Notes: generated by a model from the letters alone, not told the origin. A stretch of 64,000 nucleotides of DNA from Kofleriaceae bacterium (GCA_020633495.1 JACKDR010000004.1:301350-365349); one strand, 5' to 3'; positions 13,095 to 22,249 are shown, numbered from the stretch's first letter. Program-made: numbers and translations.

Positions 13095-14006
13095 TCAAGC
13101 GCCGCGGCGGGGCGCGTGGGTGACGGCGGCGGCGCCGGCGGCGCGGGCGGCCAGGGCGTCGATCAGGCGGCGCCGGCCGCGCGGCGGCGCGATCAGGTCC
13201 CGGGTCGAGATCGCGACCGCGAAGCGCATGAACTGGGCGAGCCGCGGGTGGAACGGCCGCGCCAGCGCCAGCGCCGCCGGCAGCGGGCCCGCCGGCACGT
13301 GGCGGATCCGGACCGGGCGGCCCAGCGCGGCGAACGCGGCCTCGGCCAGCTCGCGGCGGGTCAGGACCTCGGGCCCGCCGGCGGCGACCTCGAGCGCCGG
13401 GTCGGCGTCGGCGACGGCGTCGAGGACGACCTCGGCGAGGTCCTCGTCGGCGATCGGGTTGCTGCGGGCGAGGCCGTCGCCGATCTCGGGGATCGCGCCG
13501 CGCCGCGCCAGGTCGAGGTACGACGCCAGCGCCGAGAAGAAGCCGGTCGGACGCAGCACCGCGTGGGCCAGCCCCGAGGCGCGCAGGTGCGCGACCACCC
13601 GCTCGTGCGCGGCGACGTAGGCGAGGCGCCGCATCGCGGGGGCGTGCAGCACCGAGACGTAGACGACGCGGCCGACGCCGGCGGCGCGGGCGCCGTCGAT
13701 CAGGGCGCGGTTGACCGGGACGTCGACCGCGCCGTAGCCGCGCCAGCCGTGGCCGGGCGCCGGCGCGACGCTGGCGCCGGCGCTCGAGCACAGCGCGTCG
13801 ACGCCGGCGAGGGCCGCGGCGACGGCGGCGCGGTCGCGGCCGTCGGCGACGACGACCTCGACGTCGGCGCGATCGCGCCACGGCGCGGTGAGGCGGGCGG
13901 GGTCGCGGGTGATGGCGCGGACCCGCCAGCCGCGATCGAGCGCGGTCGCGACGACGTGGCGGCCGAGGGCGCCGCTGGCGCCGGCGACCGCGAGGAGGCG
14001 TGGCAT
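13095..14006 (-). CDS. NAD(P)H-binding atypical SDR/NmrA-like protein
   Basis: The N-terminal Rossmann motif GASGALGRHV (about residues 8-17) is followed by a family pattern in which VVYVSVLHAP and a following YVAAHERV stand where classic SDRs keep their Tyr-Lys pair. It belongs to the atypical SDRs of the NmrA/complex I NDUFA9-like type. Some of these act as redox sensors or epimerases and others are true reductases. ATG 14006 is chosen because it immediately precedes the Rossmann fold; an in-frame upstream ATG at 14057 only adds an Arg-rich stretch. The length is 303 residues. The gene is divergent from the PLD gene. The substrate is unknown. Confidence 0.78.
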   Translation of the reverse strand: MPRLLAVAGASGALGRHVVATALDRGWRVRAITRDPARLTAPWRDRADVEVVVADGRDRAAVAAALAGVDALCSSAGASVAPAPGHGWRGYGAVDVPVNRALIDGARAAGVGRVVYVSVLHAPAMRRLAYVAAHERVVAHLRASGLAHAVLRPTGFFSALASYLDLARRGAIPEIGDGLARSNPIADEDLAEVVLDAVADADPALEVAAGGPEVLTRRELAEAAFAALGRPVRIRHVPAGPLPAALALARPFHPRLAQFMRFAVAISTRDLIAPPRGRRRLIDALAARAAGAAAVTHAPRRGA

Positions 14007-14102
14007 GGGGGTGCGATGCCGGCGGGCCGGCCGCCGGCGCGCGGCACGGTGACGCATCGACGTGAGCGCGACCGGGGAACGCTGTTAGGCTGCGGGAGCG
14101 CG

Positions 14103-15395
14103 ATGCAGCCCGAGCCTCCCGAGGTGCCGCCCGCGGCGACGACGGACGGTGACGACGCCCGCGACGATCACCACGCCCGATCGCAGCCGACGCCGTCCCG
14201 CATGTTCCGGGTCCAGGCCGCGCCGCCGGTGCCGCTGCGCCGCTACGTGGTGGGCCTGCAGCGCCTGCGGCCCGGCAACCAGGTGACGCTGCTGCGCGGC
14301 GGCGGCGAGACCTTCCCGGCCATGCTGGCCGCGATCGGCGCGGCCCGCCGCCAGGTCCTGCTCGAGACCTACATCCTCGAGGACGACGCCACCGGCAACC
14401 GCTTCGCCGACGCGCTGCGCGCCCGCGCCCGCGCCGGCGTCGACGTCCGCATCCTCTACGACGGCGTCGGCGGCATGAGCCTGGCCAGCGCCTGGATCGA
14501 CGGCCTGCGCGCCGACGGCGTCAAGTTCGTCGAGTACCACCCGATCGCGCCGTGGCGGCGCCGCTTCAACCTGTTCAACCGCGATCACCGCAAGATCCTG
14601 GTCGTCGACGACGAGGTCGCGTTCACCGGCGGCCTCAACGTCAGCGACGACTACGCCGCGGTCGCCGACGGCGGCGCCGGCTGGCACGACATGCACTGCA
14701 TGCTGCGCGGCCCGATCGTGCTCGACCTGTCACGACTGTTCCGGCGGACCTGGATCCGCAACGACGGCCCGGGCTACCCGGCGCCGCCGCGCCCGCACAC
14801 CGCCGGGCCCGCGCCGGCCGACACCGCCGACGCCGCCGACGCCGCCGACGCCTGGGCGCGCATGCTCGAGAACGGCGAGCGCCGGCGCAAGCGCAAGATC
14901 CGCCGCGCCTACACCCACGCGATCGACGCCGCGCGGACCTCGGTGCTGCTCGAGAACGCGTACTTCCTGCCCGAGCTGCCGATGCGCCGCGCCATGTACC
15001 GCGCGGTCAAGCGCGGCGTCGACGTGCGGGTGATCGTCCCCGGCAACAGCGACGTCAAGACCGTCGAGTACGCCGGCCTCTACGTCTACCGGCGGCTGGC
15101 GCGCCACGGCGTCCGCATCCTGCGCTGGAAGGGCGTCATGCTCCACGCCAAGACCGCCGTGATCGACGCGGTGTGGTCGACGGTCGGCAGCTACAACTTC
15201 GACGCTCGCAGCCTGTTCTACAACCTCGAGGTCGTGGTCGAGCTCCTCGACGCCGGCTTCGGCGAGCTCATGGAGCGGCAGTTCGAGGTCGACGTCGCCC
15301 ACACCGAGCCGTTCGACGAGCGCGCGTGGCTGCGGCTACCGTGGTGGAAGAAGGCGCTCGCCTATCTGGCGTTCCAGCTGCGACGCTGGCTGTGA
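14103..15395 (+). CDS. Phospholipase D family protein, cardiolipin synthase-like
   Basis: A 430-residue protein with two HKD motifs: H162-K164-D169 in HRKILVVDD and H348-K350-D355 in HAKTAVID. Cardiolipin synthases of the ClsB type join two phosphatidylglycerols (or PG and PE) and carry this same pair. The spacing, the following GGLNVSDDYA and SYNFDARS blocks and the total length fit ClsB. There are no N-terminal transmembrane helices, only a disordered Asp/His-rich stretch. A C-terminal helix (WWKKALAYLAFQLRRWL) could associate with the membrane. Start ATG 14103. Confidence 0.85.
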   Translation: MQPEPPEVPPAATTDGDDARDDHHARSQPTPSRMFRVQAAPPVPLRRYVVGLQRLRPGNQVTLLRGGGETFPAMLAAIGAARRQVLLETYILEDDATGNRFADALRARARAGVDVRILYDGVGGMSLASAWIDGLRADGVKFVEYHPIAPWRRRFNLFNRDHRKILVVDDEVAFTGGLNVSDDYAAVADGGAGWHDMHCMLRGPIVLDLSRLFRRTWIRNDGPGYPAPPRPHTAGPAPADTADAADAADAWARMLENGERRRKRKIRRAYTHAIDAARTSVLLENAYFLPELPMRRAMYRAVKRGVDVRVIVPGNSDVKTVEYAGLYVYRRLARHGVRILRWKGVMLHAKTAVIDAVWSTVGSYNFDARSLFYNLEVVVELLDAGFGELMERQFEVDVAHTEPFDERAWLRLPWWKKALAYLAFQLRRWL

Positions 15396-15399
15396 CCTC

Positions 15400-15906
15400 T
15401 CACGGCGCCGGGTAGCGGACGCCGACGATCGTGTACGTGACCTCGCCGGCCGGGCGCCGGACCGTGACCTCGTCGCCCTCGCGCCGGCCCATCAGGGCGC
15501 GCGCCACCGGCGAGTCCATGCTGATGTGGCCGGCCTTGACGTCGCTCTCGTCGGCCCCGACGATGCGCCACTCGACCTCGGCGCCGTCCTCGTCCTCGAG
15601 CCGGACCCAGGCGCCGAAGAACACCCGGTCGGGCGCCGACGGCGGCTCGCTGACCACGATCAGCTCGTCGAGGCGCTTGCCGAGGAACCGGACCCGGCGA
15701 TCGATCTCGCGCAGCCGCCGCTTGCCGTAGATGTACTCGGCGTTCTCGGAGCGATCGCCCTGCGCCGCGGCGTCGGACACCTCCTGGGTGACGCGCGGGC
15801 GCTCGACCGTCCACAGCTGCTCGAGCTCGTCGCGCAGCCGCTTGGCCCCGGCCGGGGTGATGTACTTCGAGCTCGCGGGGCGCGGCTTGCGATCGCGCGT
15901 CGACAT
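15400..15906 (-). CDS. greB: Transcription elongation factor GreB
   Basis: A 168-residue Gre factor. These insert a coiled coil into the RNA polymerase secondary channel and trigger cleavage of backtracked RNA. The acidic loop region reads GDRSENAEYIYGKRRL (about residues 50-65), which places the conserved Asp/Glu at the coiled-coil tip, and the C-terminal FKBP-like domain ends the protein. The YGKRRL form favours GreB over GreA. It starts at ATG 15906 and converges on the PLD gene with 4 bp between their ends. Confidence 0.92.
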   Translation of the reverse strand: MSTRDRKPRPASSKYITPAGAKRLRDELEQLWTVERPRVTQEVSDAAAQGDRSENAEYIYGKRRLREIDRRVRFLGKRLDELIVVSEPPSAPDRVFFGAWVRLEDEDGAEVEWRIVGADESDVKAGHISMDSPVARALMGRREGDEVTVRRPAGEVTYTIVGVRYPAP

Positions 15907-15928
15907 CGTGGCATCCTAGCGCACGCTC

Positions 15929-16789
15929 GTGCCCGGCCTCGCGCCCCGAACCGTCGTCCTCACCGCCGCCGCGATGGTCGGGTTCGCCGCCAACTCGCTG
16001 CTGTGCCGGGGGGCGCTGGGCGCGGCGTCGATCGACGCCGCGTCGTTCACCGCGGTGCGGGTGGCGTCGGGCGCGCTGGCGCTGGCCGCGCTCGTGCCGC
16101 GCGCGGCGCGCCGCGCCGGCAGTTGGGCCGGCGCCGCGGCGCTGGCCGCCTACGCGCTGGCATTCTCCTTCGCGTACCTGCGGCTGGCCGCCGGGGTCGG
16201 CGCGCTGCTGCTGTTCGGCGCGGTCCAGGTGACGATGATGATCGCCGGGCTGCGCGCCGGCGAGCGGCCCGGCCCGTGGCAGTGGCTGGGCCTGGCCGCG
16301 GCGTTCGGCGGCCTGGTCGTGCTGGTCGCGCCGGCGCTGGCGGCGCCGGACCCGGTGGGCGCCGCGCTGATGGCGATCGCCGGGGTCGCGTGGGGCGTGT
16401 ACTCGCTGATCGGGCGCGGCGCCGCCCACCCGCTGGCCGCCACCGCCGACAACTTCGCCCGCGCCACCCCGGTGGCGCTCGCGGTGGCCGCGGCGACGAT
16501 CGCGTGGGGCCGGCTGGGCGGCGGCGGCGGCCACGTCGAGGTCCGCGGCGTGGCGCTGGCCGCGACCTCGGGGGTCGCGGCGTCGGGGCTGGGCTACACG
16601 CTGTGGTACGCGGCGCTGCGGGGCCTGAGCCGGACCCAGGCCGCGATCGCCCAGCTGACGGTCCCGGTGATCGCCGCCGCCGGAGCGGTGGCGCTGCTCG
16701 ACGAGGTGGTCACGCCGCGGCTGGTGATCGCCGCGGTGGCGATCGCGGCCGGGGTGGTGGCGGCGCTGGCGGCCCCGTCGCGGCGGTAG
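15929..16789 (+). CDS. EamA family transporter (DMT superfamily)
   Basis: A 286-residue membrane protein with ten predicted hydrophobic helices in two EamA repeats, the drug/metabolite transporter arrangement. It starts at GTG 15929, 22 bp from the divergently transcribed greB, so the two share a very small promoter region. Substrates in this family range from amino acids to nucleotides and cannot be read from sequence. Confidence 0.85.
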   Translation: MPGLAPRTVVLTAAAMVGFAANSLLCRGALGAASIDAASFTAVRVASGALALAALVPRAARRAGSWAGAAALAAYALAFSFAYLRLAAGVGALLLFGAVQVTMMIAGLRAGERPGPWQWLGLAAAFGGLVVLVAPALAAPDPVGAALMAIAGVAWGVYSLIGRGAAHPLAATADNFARATPVALAVAAATIAWGRLGGGGGHVEVRGVALAATSGVAASGLGYTLWYAALRGLSRTQAAIAQLTVPVIAAAGAVALLDEVVTPRLVIAAVAIAAGVVAALAAPSRR

Positions 16790-16849
16790 CCCGCGGGCCC
16801 GTGGCGGCCGGCAGATCGAGTATCCTGCGCCCGCGCCGGCGGCGCGCTC

Positions 16850-18172
16850 GTGCTCTCGAACTTCCTCATCATCCTCCTGCTGGTCACCGGAAACGGCCTG
16901 TTCGCCGGCGCCGAGATCGCGATCCTCAGCCTCCGCAAGACCCGCCTGCGCGAGTTCGTGCGGCGGGGCGACCGCCGGGCCCTGGCGGTCAAGGCGCTGC
17001 GCGACAAGCCGGAGCACTTCCTGGCCACGGTGCAGATCGGCATGACCGTCATCGGCACCGCGGCCGCGGCGGTCGGCGGCGCCGCGTTCGGCGCCGGCAT
17101 GGAGGCGTGGCTCGACAGCGTCCACATCGGCCACGCCAAGGAGATCGCGCTGGTCACGGTCGTCATCATGATCTCGATGCTCGAGCTCGTGATCGGCGAG
17201 CTCGTGCCCAAGTCGCTGGCGCTGCGCTACTCGGATTCGTACTCGTTCCGGGTCGGCCGGCCGCTGCTGGGGCTGTCGTACCTGATGCGGCCGCTGGTCT
17301 GGTTCGTGACCGCGGCGTCGAACGCGGTGCTCAAGCTGTTCGGCGACGAGACCACGTTCACCGAGGCGCGGCTGTCGCGCGACGAGCTGCAGCAGCTGGT
17401 CGAGGAGGCGGCCAAGACCGGCTCGGTGGATCCGCGCGCCAGCGAGATCGCGTCGCGCGCGCTCGGCTTCGGCGAGGTCACGGTGGCCGAGGTGATGGTG
17501 CCGCGGACCCGGATCGTGGCGCTGCGGCGGGGCTCGTCGAACGAGGAGGTGCAGCGGGTGATCCTCGAGGAGGGTCACAGCCGGATGCCGGTCTACGACC
17601 AGAGCATCGAGAACATCGTCGGCTACGTGGTCGCGCGCGACGTCCTGGCGCTGGCCTGGGAGAAGGGCCTGGTGGTGCTCGAGGACATCCTGCGGCCGCC
17701 GTACCTGGTGCCGGCGACGACGCGCGCGGTCGACCTGCTGCGCGACATGCAGCGCAAGCGGATCCAGATGGCGGTCGTCACCGACGAGCACGGCCTGGCC
17801 GGGCTGATCACGATCGAGGACCTGATCGAGGAGCTGGTCGGCGACATCTTCAGCGAGGACGACCAGCCGCAGTCGCTGGTGCTGCGCGAGCCCGGCGGCA
17901 CCGCGGTGGTGCAGGGCTGGGCGCCGGTGCGCAAGGTCAACCGCGAGCTGCACTGCGACCTGCCGGTGGGCGCGGACCGCAACACGATCGCCGGGCTGTG
18001 CATGTCGCTGGCGCAGGCCATCCCGCAGGCCGGCGAGCGCCTCACCACCGAGGACGGCACGGTGCTGGAGATCGTCGAGGCCTCGGCGCGGCGGGTCCGC
18101 AAGGTCCGGATCCACCCGGTGCCGCACCAGGGCGACGGCCTGGCGCCCGAGCCCGGCGACCACGACGACTAG
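16850..18172 (+). CDS. CNNM/CorC-HlyC family protein (DUF21-CBS-CorC)
   Basis: A 440-residue membrane protein often labelled hemolysin; the family is linked to magnesium/cobalt homeostasis. An N-terminal DUF21 domain (about residues 1-190) has about four hydrophobic helices. Two CBS motifs follow (about 205-330, VMVPRTRIVAL... and AVVTDEHGLAGLITIEDLIEE). A CorC_HlyC domain (about 350-430) ends the protein. The start is GTG 16850. The stop TAG overlaps the left inverted repeat of the 509-bp intergenic element. Confidence 0.88.
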   Translation: MLSNFLIILLLVTGNGLFAGAEIAILSLRKTRLREFVRRGDRRALAVKALRDKPEHFLATVQIGMTVIGTAAAAVGGAAFGAGMEAWLDSVHIGHAKEIALVTVVIMISMLELVIGELVPKSLALRYSDSYSFRVGRPLLGLSYLMRPLVWFVTAASNAVLKLFGDETTFTEARLSRDELQQLVEEAAKTGSVDPRASEIASRALGFGEVTVAEVMVPRTRIVALRRGSSNEEVQRVILEEGHSRMPVYDQSIENIVGYVVARDVLALAWEKGLVVLEDILRPPYLVPATTRAVDLLRDMQRKRIQMAVVTDEHGLAGLITIEDLIEELVGDIFSEDDQPQSLVLREPGGTAVVQGWAPVRKVNRELHCDLPVGADRNTIAGLCMSLAQAIPQAGERLTTEDGTVLEIVEASARRVRKVRIHPVPHQGDGLAPEPGDHDD

Positions 18173-18426
18173 CGCGCATCTCACAACCGGGTCGCGCCGC
18201 ACGCTTCGCTCACGCCGAGCGGAGCCCGCGCGGCGAAGCCGCGAGGGCGCCGTCGAGGCGGCGGGCCGCGGCCGGAACCCCGTCGGCGATGGCGGACCGT
18301 CTCGGCGCCCGCCCCCTCGACTTCGGGGTCGCGGCTCCGCCGCTCCCCCTCCGCTCCTAACGAACAGCTGGGCCGCTGATCTTGCGTGGCGCAGCGATCG
18401 GCGGACCGCGGGTTTGGGCCCGACAG

Positions 18427-18482
18427 CGCTCACCCCGAGCGGAGGGGGAGGTGCGCAGCACCGACCCCGCAGTCGAGGGGGC
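18427..18482 (-). repeat. Dispersed repeat type beta, copy 1
   Basis: This 56-bp stretch, read on the minus strand, matches 47073-47128 with about one difference. It includes TCGACTGCGGGGTCGGTGC and ends in GCTCGGGGTGAGCG. A diverged relative occupies about 18310-18355. Confidence 0.8.
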
Positions 18483-18510
18483 GGGCACCGGTGCGCCGCC
18501 GAGACCGCAC

Positions 18511-18656
18511 CGATCCACGCCCTCTCGACTGCGCCCTCGCGGCTTCGCCGCTCGGGCTCCGCTCGAGGTGAGCGAACCATGGCGACCAGGCGACCGGACC
18601 CGGTTCGTCTTGCCGCAAATCTCCGACGGCCGTCGGTCGAGCGCTCGGGGTGAGCG
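18511..18656 (+). repeat. Dispersed repeat type alpha, copy 1
   Basis: About 146 bp nearly identical to 26722-26864, and in its first part to the inverse copy at 47147-47210. It contains a hairpin around GCCCTCGCGGC/GCCGCTCGGGC, a palindrome CCGACGGCCGTCGG and two GCTCG(A/G)GGTGAGC motifs. Confidence 0.85.
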
Positions 18657-18796
18657 AGGTTGTGAGATGCGCTCTAGCGGGGCCTGACCAGCCGGCGCCG
18701 GCGGCCGGACCGGGACGGGTCCGGGCCCCAGATGACCGTCCGGCCAGCGCACCTGGGGCCCCCATTCCGGCGCCGGGCTGGTAGTATTCTCGACAG

Positions 18797-20044
18797 ATGG
18801 CCGTCATCGCCCGCGACACGGTCGCCGCCGACCAGCTCGTGTATGCGTGGCCGTTCCCGATCGGGCCGGAACCGGTGGAGGTCGCGTGCGGTGAGGACGA
18901 GCTCGTCCTGATGTGCCCGGCCTGGGTCGTGGGCCAGCACCTGGGCCCCGGCCGCCACACCTGGCGCACGCCGGATCCGTCCAAGCCGAGCAACGCCTAC
19001 TTCGTGCTCACCGGGCCGGTCGAGACCGACTTCGACGTCATGACCAGCTTCGTCATCCCGTCGACGCAGCAGCCGGTGCGGCTGCGCGCGCAGGGCAGCC
19101 TGCTGGTCCGGTGCGCCGATCCGGTGGTCCTGATCTCGCAGTTCGTCGGGCTGCCGTTCGACAACATCAACGCCGGGCTGATGCGCTCGGTGTCGATCAG
19201 CGTCGAGCGACTGGTGTCGCGCGTGCTGGTGCGGCGGGTGATCGCGGCGGGGTCACCGGCGGCGGTCGTCGACCCCGGCATGCTGCCGTCGATCATCGAC
19301 GAGCTGACCGCGTACAACCCGGCGGCGGGCGCGGTCAGCGGCGTCGCGTTCCTGCGCTTCAACCAGCTGCTGATCCACGCCGACGACGGCGGCATGGGCG
19401 GCGGGACCTGGAACGGGCAGCCGTGGGACGGCGCGACCCAGCCGTCGTCGAGCAACGGCTACATGCCGGACGGCGCCTACGCCACCGGCGGCCACAACGG
19501 CGGCTACGGCCAGGGCTTCGGCCAGATGGCGCAGCCGTACCCGACCGGCGCGTTCGGCGCCGAGACCCAGCCCTACAGCACCGGGGCGTTCGACGCCTCG
19601 ACCTCGGGTCAGCACCCGCCGCCCGGCGCCGCGCCGGTGGTGGCGACGCCGCCGCCCGGCGCGCTGACCCCGGTGGCGCCGGCGAGCGCGCCGCCCGGCC
19701 AGGGCTCGTCGCCGAGCCACGAGCCGCCGGCGCCGTCGTCGTCGCCCGGCATGGCGGTGTCGAGCGAGACCGCCGGCGCGGGCGGGGTGGTGTCCGGCGA
19801 GATCGGCGGCGGCGAGCCCAAGCGCTCGACGCCGCAGGGCCCGGCGGCGCAGGCGCCGGCGCAGGCGCCGGCCGAGCCGCCGCTGCTGCCGGTGGGCTCC
19901 CGCGTCCTGGTGTCGAGCGCCGACGGCACCCTGCACTCCTCGACCATCCGGCAGCACCAGCAGGGCTACTACGAGGTCGAGGTCGGCGCGACCGGCCAGA
20001 CCCTGTGGCTGCCGGTCAACCAGGTCATCCCCGAGGGCCAGTAG
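18797..20044 (+). CDS. SPFH-like protein with Pro/Gly linker and C-terminal SH3/Tudor-like domain
   Basis: A 415-residue protein of unknown role. Residues 1-195 look like an SPFH/Band-7-type fold (VETDFDVMTSFVIPSTQQPVRLRAQGSLLVRCADP), resembling bacterial virion-core/SPFH proteins of the YdjI type. About 200-350 is a low-complexity Gly/Pro/Ser linker. The last 50 residues (GSRVLVSSADGTLHSSTIRQ...YEVEV...LWLPVNQVIP) resemble a small SH3/Tudor-like beta barrel. ATG 18797 opens MAVIARDTVAADQ. No signal peptide or membrane helix is present. A scaffold role is a guess. Confidence 0.6.
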   Translation: MAVIARDTVAADQLVYAWPFPIGPEPVEVACGEDELVLMCPAWVVGQHLGPGRHTWRTPDPSKPSNAYFVLTGPVETDFDVMTSFVIPSTQQPVRLRAQGSLLVRCADPVVLISQFVGLPFDNINAGLMRSVSISVERLVSRVLVRRVIAAGSPAAVVDPGMLPSIIDELTAYNPAAGAVSGVAFLRFNQLLIHADDGGMGGGTWNGQPWDGATQPSSSNGYMPDGAYATGGHNGGYGQGFGQMAQPYPTGAFGAETQPYSTGAFDASTSGQHPPPGAAPVVATPPPGALTPVAPASAPPGQGSSPSHEPPAPSSSPGMAVSSETAGAGGVVSGEIGGGEPKRSTPQGPAAQAPAQAPAEPPLLPVGSRVLVSSADGTLHSSTIRQHQQGYYEVEVGATGQTLWLPVNQVIPEGQ

Positions 20045-20084
20045 CCGGCGTCGCGGCGCGCGCCGCGACGCGACGACCCCGGGG

Positions 20085-21257
20085 CTACTTGTCGGCCGCC
20101 GGCTTCTTCTTCTTGCCCGGCAGGATGTTCATCAGCTTGCTGATGATGCCGAGCATGATCTCGTCGGCGCCGCCGCCGATCGACATCAGGCGGGTGTCGC
20201 GATAGGCGCGCGACGCGACGTTGTCCCACATGAAGCCCATGCCGCCCCAGTACTGCAGGCAGGCGTCGGAGACCTCGCGACCGAGGCGGCCGGCCTTGAG
20301 CTTGGCCATCGACGCCAGCCGGGTCACGTCGGCGCCGCCGACGTAGTCCTCGACCGCGCGCCAGCACAGCGACCGCAGCAGCTCGACCTCGGTCTGCAGC
20401 TCGGCGATCCGGAAGTGGATCACCTGGTTGTCGATGAGCGGCTGGCCGAAGGTGTGCCGCTCCTTGCAGTAGGCGATGGTCTCCTCGATCACCCGCTCCA
20501 TGCCGCGCAGCGAGCTGAGCGCGCCGAACAGCCGCTCCTCCTGGAACTGCACCATCTGCATCATGAAGCCCATGCCCTCGGCGCCGATCCGGTAGCGCTG
20601 CGGCACCCGCACGTCCTCGAAGAAGACCGGGCAGGTGTCCGACGCCCGCATGCCGAGCTTGTCGAGCTTCTCGCCGACGGTGACGCCCTTGGTCTTGGCC
20701 GGCACGATGATCAACGACTTGTTCATGTGCACGGCGCCGTCGCCGGTGTTGGCGAGCAGGCAGAAGAAGTCGGCCTGCGCGGCGTTGGTGATCCACATCT
20801 TCGAGCCGTCGATCACGTAGTCGCTGCCGTCCTTGCGCGCCGCGGTCTTGAGCGCGGCGACGTCGGAGCCGCCGCCGACCTCGCTGACCGCGATCGCCGC
20901 GACGACGTCGCCCGCGATCGCCGGCGCCAGGAACTCGGCGCGCAGCTCGTCGGAGCCCCACCGCGCCAGCGCCGGCGTCGCCATGTCGGTCTGGACGCCG
21001 ATGGCCATGCCGATCGAGCCGCTGCCGCCGCCGAGCTGCTCGACGAAGGAGGCCTGGTACGAGTAGTCGAGGCCCATGCCGCCGAACTTCTCGGGCTTGT
21101 TGATGCCGAGCAGGCCGAGCTTGCCCATCTTCTTGAACAGCGCGTGGGCGTCGAACGCGCCGTCGCGCTCCCACTGCTCGGCGTGTGGGACGATCTCCTT
21201 GTCGACGAACTCGCGGGTGGTGCGAGCCAGCTGCTGGTGCTCTTCGGTCAGACGCAT
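20085..21257 (-). CDS. Acyl-CoA dehydrogenase
   Basis: A flavin-dependent acyl-CoA dehydrogenase of 390 residues that oxidises the alpha-beta bond of an acyl-CoA. Family blocks are VSEVGGGSDVAALKT and KMWITNAAQADF in the middle domain, with QYWGGMGF and SIGGGADEIM near the C-terminus. ATG 21257 is preceded by GAGGGG. A Lys-rich tail ends the protein. It most resembles AtuD/long-chain type enzymes, but the chain length cannot be read from sequence. A perfect 17-bp dyad lies 54 bp upstream, a likely operator. Confidence 0.9.
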   Translation of the reverse strand: MRLTEEHQQLARTTREFVDKEIVPHAEQWERDGAFDAHALFKKMGKLGLLGINKPEKFGGMGLDYSYQASFVEQLGGGSGSIGMAIGVQTDMATPALARWGSDELRAEFLAPAIAGDVVAAIAVSEVGGGSDVAALKTAARKDGSDYVIDGSKMWITNAAQADFFCLLANTGDGAVHMNKSLIIVPAKTKGVTVGEKLDKLGMRASDTCPVFFEDVRVPQRYRIGAEGMGFMMQMVQFQEERLFGALSSLRGMERVIEETIAYCKERHTFGQPLIDNQVIHFRIAELQTEVELLRSLCWRAVEDYVGGADVTRLASMAKLKAGRLGREVSDACLQYWGGMGFMWDNVASRAYRDTRLMSIGGGADEIMLGIISKLMNILPGKKKKPAADK

Positions 21258-21310
21258 GATCCCCTCTCGGTGCGGTCCGGTGCGGCGACGTTAGTCCCGT
21301 TCGGGCCGAA

Positions 21311-21327
21311 TGTCACCAGTGGTGACA
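21311..21327. promoter_or_regulatory. Perfect 17-bp palindrome upstream of the acyl-CoA dehydrogenase
   Basis: TGTCACCAGTGGTGACA is a perfect inverted repeat of 7-bp arms around AGT. It lies 54-70 bp upstream of the acyl-CoA dehydrogenase start and about 230 bp from the divergent endopeptidase. Size and position fit a dimeric repressor of the TetR or GntR/FadR kind. The same half-site recurs at 35295-35320. Confidence 0.6.
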
Positions 21328-21552
21328 CTTGAGGGAGGCCCCTGTGACGCTCTGGCATAGCCACTCGAGTTGCCCGTGCGGTTGTGGCGCTGATCTGGTC
21401 CGACCAAGGTAGGTGCGCGGTCGACAAGGTGGGCACGAGGGTCCAGCCACTTGGGGCTGCAACTATCGTTCGATACTCGTGATTTCGGCGGCTCCCGGAG
21501 TGGTCGCGTGCGCGCCACGGAACTGGCACATGGATGGCTAATCCAGCCGCCC

Positions 21553-22215
21553 ATGCTGTTGTCCCTCCTCCCGCTCCAGGTGGTCGCGCTGGCCGCCTCG
21601 CTGTCCCTGCACGGGCTGCTGCCGGCGCCGCCGCCCGGCGCCGCGCTGGACGTGACGGCGGCCGCGCTCGGCGCCCAGGACGCCATGGGCGAGCCGGTCT
21701 CCGTCGTCCTGTACGACGCCAACCACAAGGACACGTACCGGGTCACGATCAACCGCGACGGCACGATCGACGACGACGCCCGCGAGATCCTGCGCCACGC
21801 CTTCCGGTGCCGCCGCAGCGAGCGCGAGCACAAGATCGACCAGGGCCTGCTGGCGATGATCGCGGACGTCCAGGCGCACTGGCCGGGCAAGACGATCGAG
21901 TACATCTCGGCGTACCGCGGCTGGCGCGGCGAGCGGCGGACCTCGCCGCACCGCGCCGGCATCGCGCTCGACTTCCGGATCCCCGGGGTCAAGCTCACCG
22001 AGCTGCGCGACTACGTGTGGGGCCGCTTCGAGCACGTCGGCGTCGGCTGGTATCCGACGCGCGACTTCGTCCACATGGACCACCGCGGCGACAAGGACGA
22101 CATCGCCTGGACCGAGGTCCACGGCAGCAACCGCTACAACCCGTCGTGGTCGAAGCGCGTCCGCGCCGGCGTCCCGACGCCGCCGCGCGTGCACCACTCG
22201 CGCGTCGGGCTGTAG
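21553..22215 (+). CDS. DUF882/M15-like murein endopeptidase (MepK-like)
   Basis: A secreted zinc peptidase of about 220 residues. The first 30 residues from ATG 21553 form a signal peptide (MLLSLLPLQVVALAASLSL). The metal-binding pattern SPHRAGIALDF (about residues 135-145) and DFVHMDH near 175 match the H-x6-D ... H-x-D/H layout of the DUF882/peptidase M15 family. E. coli MepK cleaves peptidoglycan cross-links. The longer frame to 21451 lacks a signal peptide at its start and is rejected. It is probably periplasmic and cleaves or trims peptidoglycan peptides. Confidence 0.82.
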   Translation: MLLSLLPLQVVALAASLSLHGLLPAPPPGAALDVTAAALGAQDAMGEPVSVVLYDANHKDTYRVTINRDGTIDDDAREILRHAFRCRRSEREHKIDQGLLAMIADVQAHWPGKTIEYISAYRGWRGERRTSPHRAGIALDFRIPGVKLTELRDYVWGRFEHVGVGWYPTRDFVHMDHRGDKDDIAWTEVHGSNRYNPSWSKRVRAGVPTPPRVHHSRVGL

Positions 22216-22249
22216 CCGGCAGCGGGCGCGCCGGGCGCGCGCCGCGGCG

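Larger units (their letters stand above)
18169..18677. mobile_element. Gene-free element bounded by 20-bp inverted repeats (MITE-like)
   Basis: CTAGCGCGCATCTCACAACC (18169-18188) is matched in inverted orientation at 18658-18677 with one mismatch. The 509 bp between and including these ends carry no credible gene. They contain copies of two GC-rich repeat types also seen near 26.7 and 47.1 kb. The left end includes the stop codon of the CNNM gene. Structure fits a non-autonomous mobile or palindromic element; no transposase or clear target duplication was seen. Confidence 0.55.

Noticed and set aside
15362..18580. Very long minus-strand open frame across greB, the transporter and the CNNM gene
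   Set aside because: Antisense artefact; the plus-strand genes have clear domains and this frame has none.
21524..21539. Sigma54-type promoter TGGCAC...GC before the endopeptidase
   Set aside because: One mismatch in the -12 element and only about 13 bp to the start codon; likely chance.
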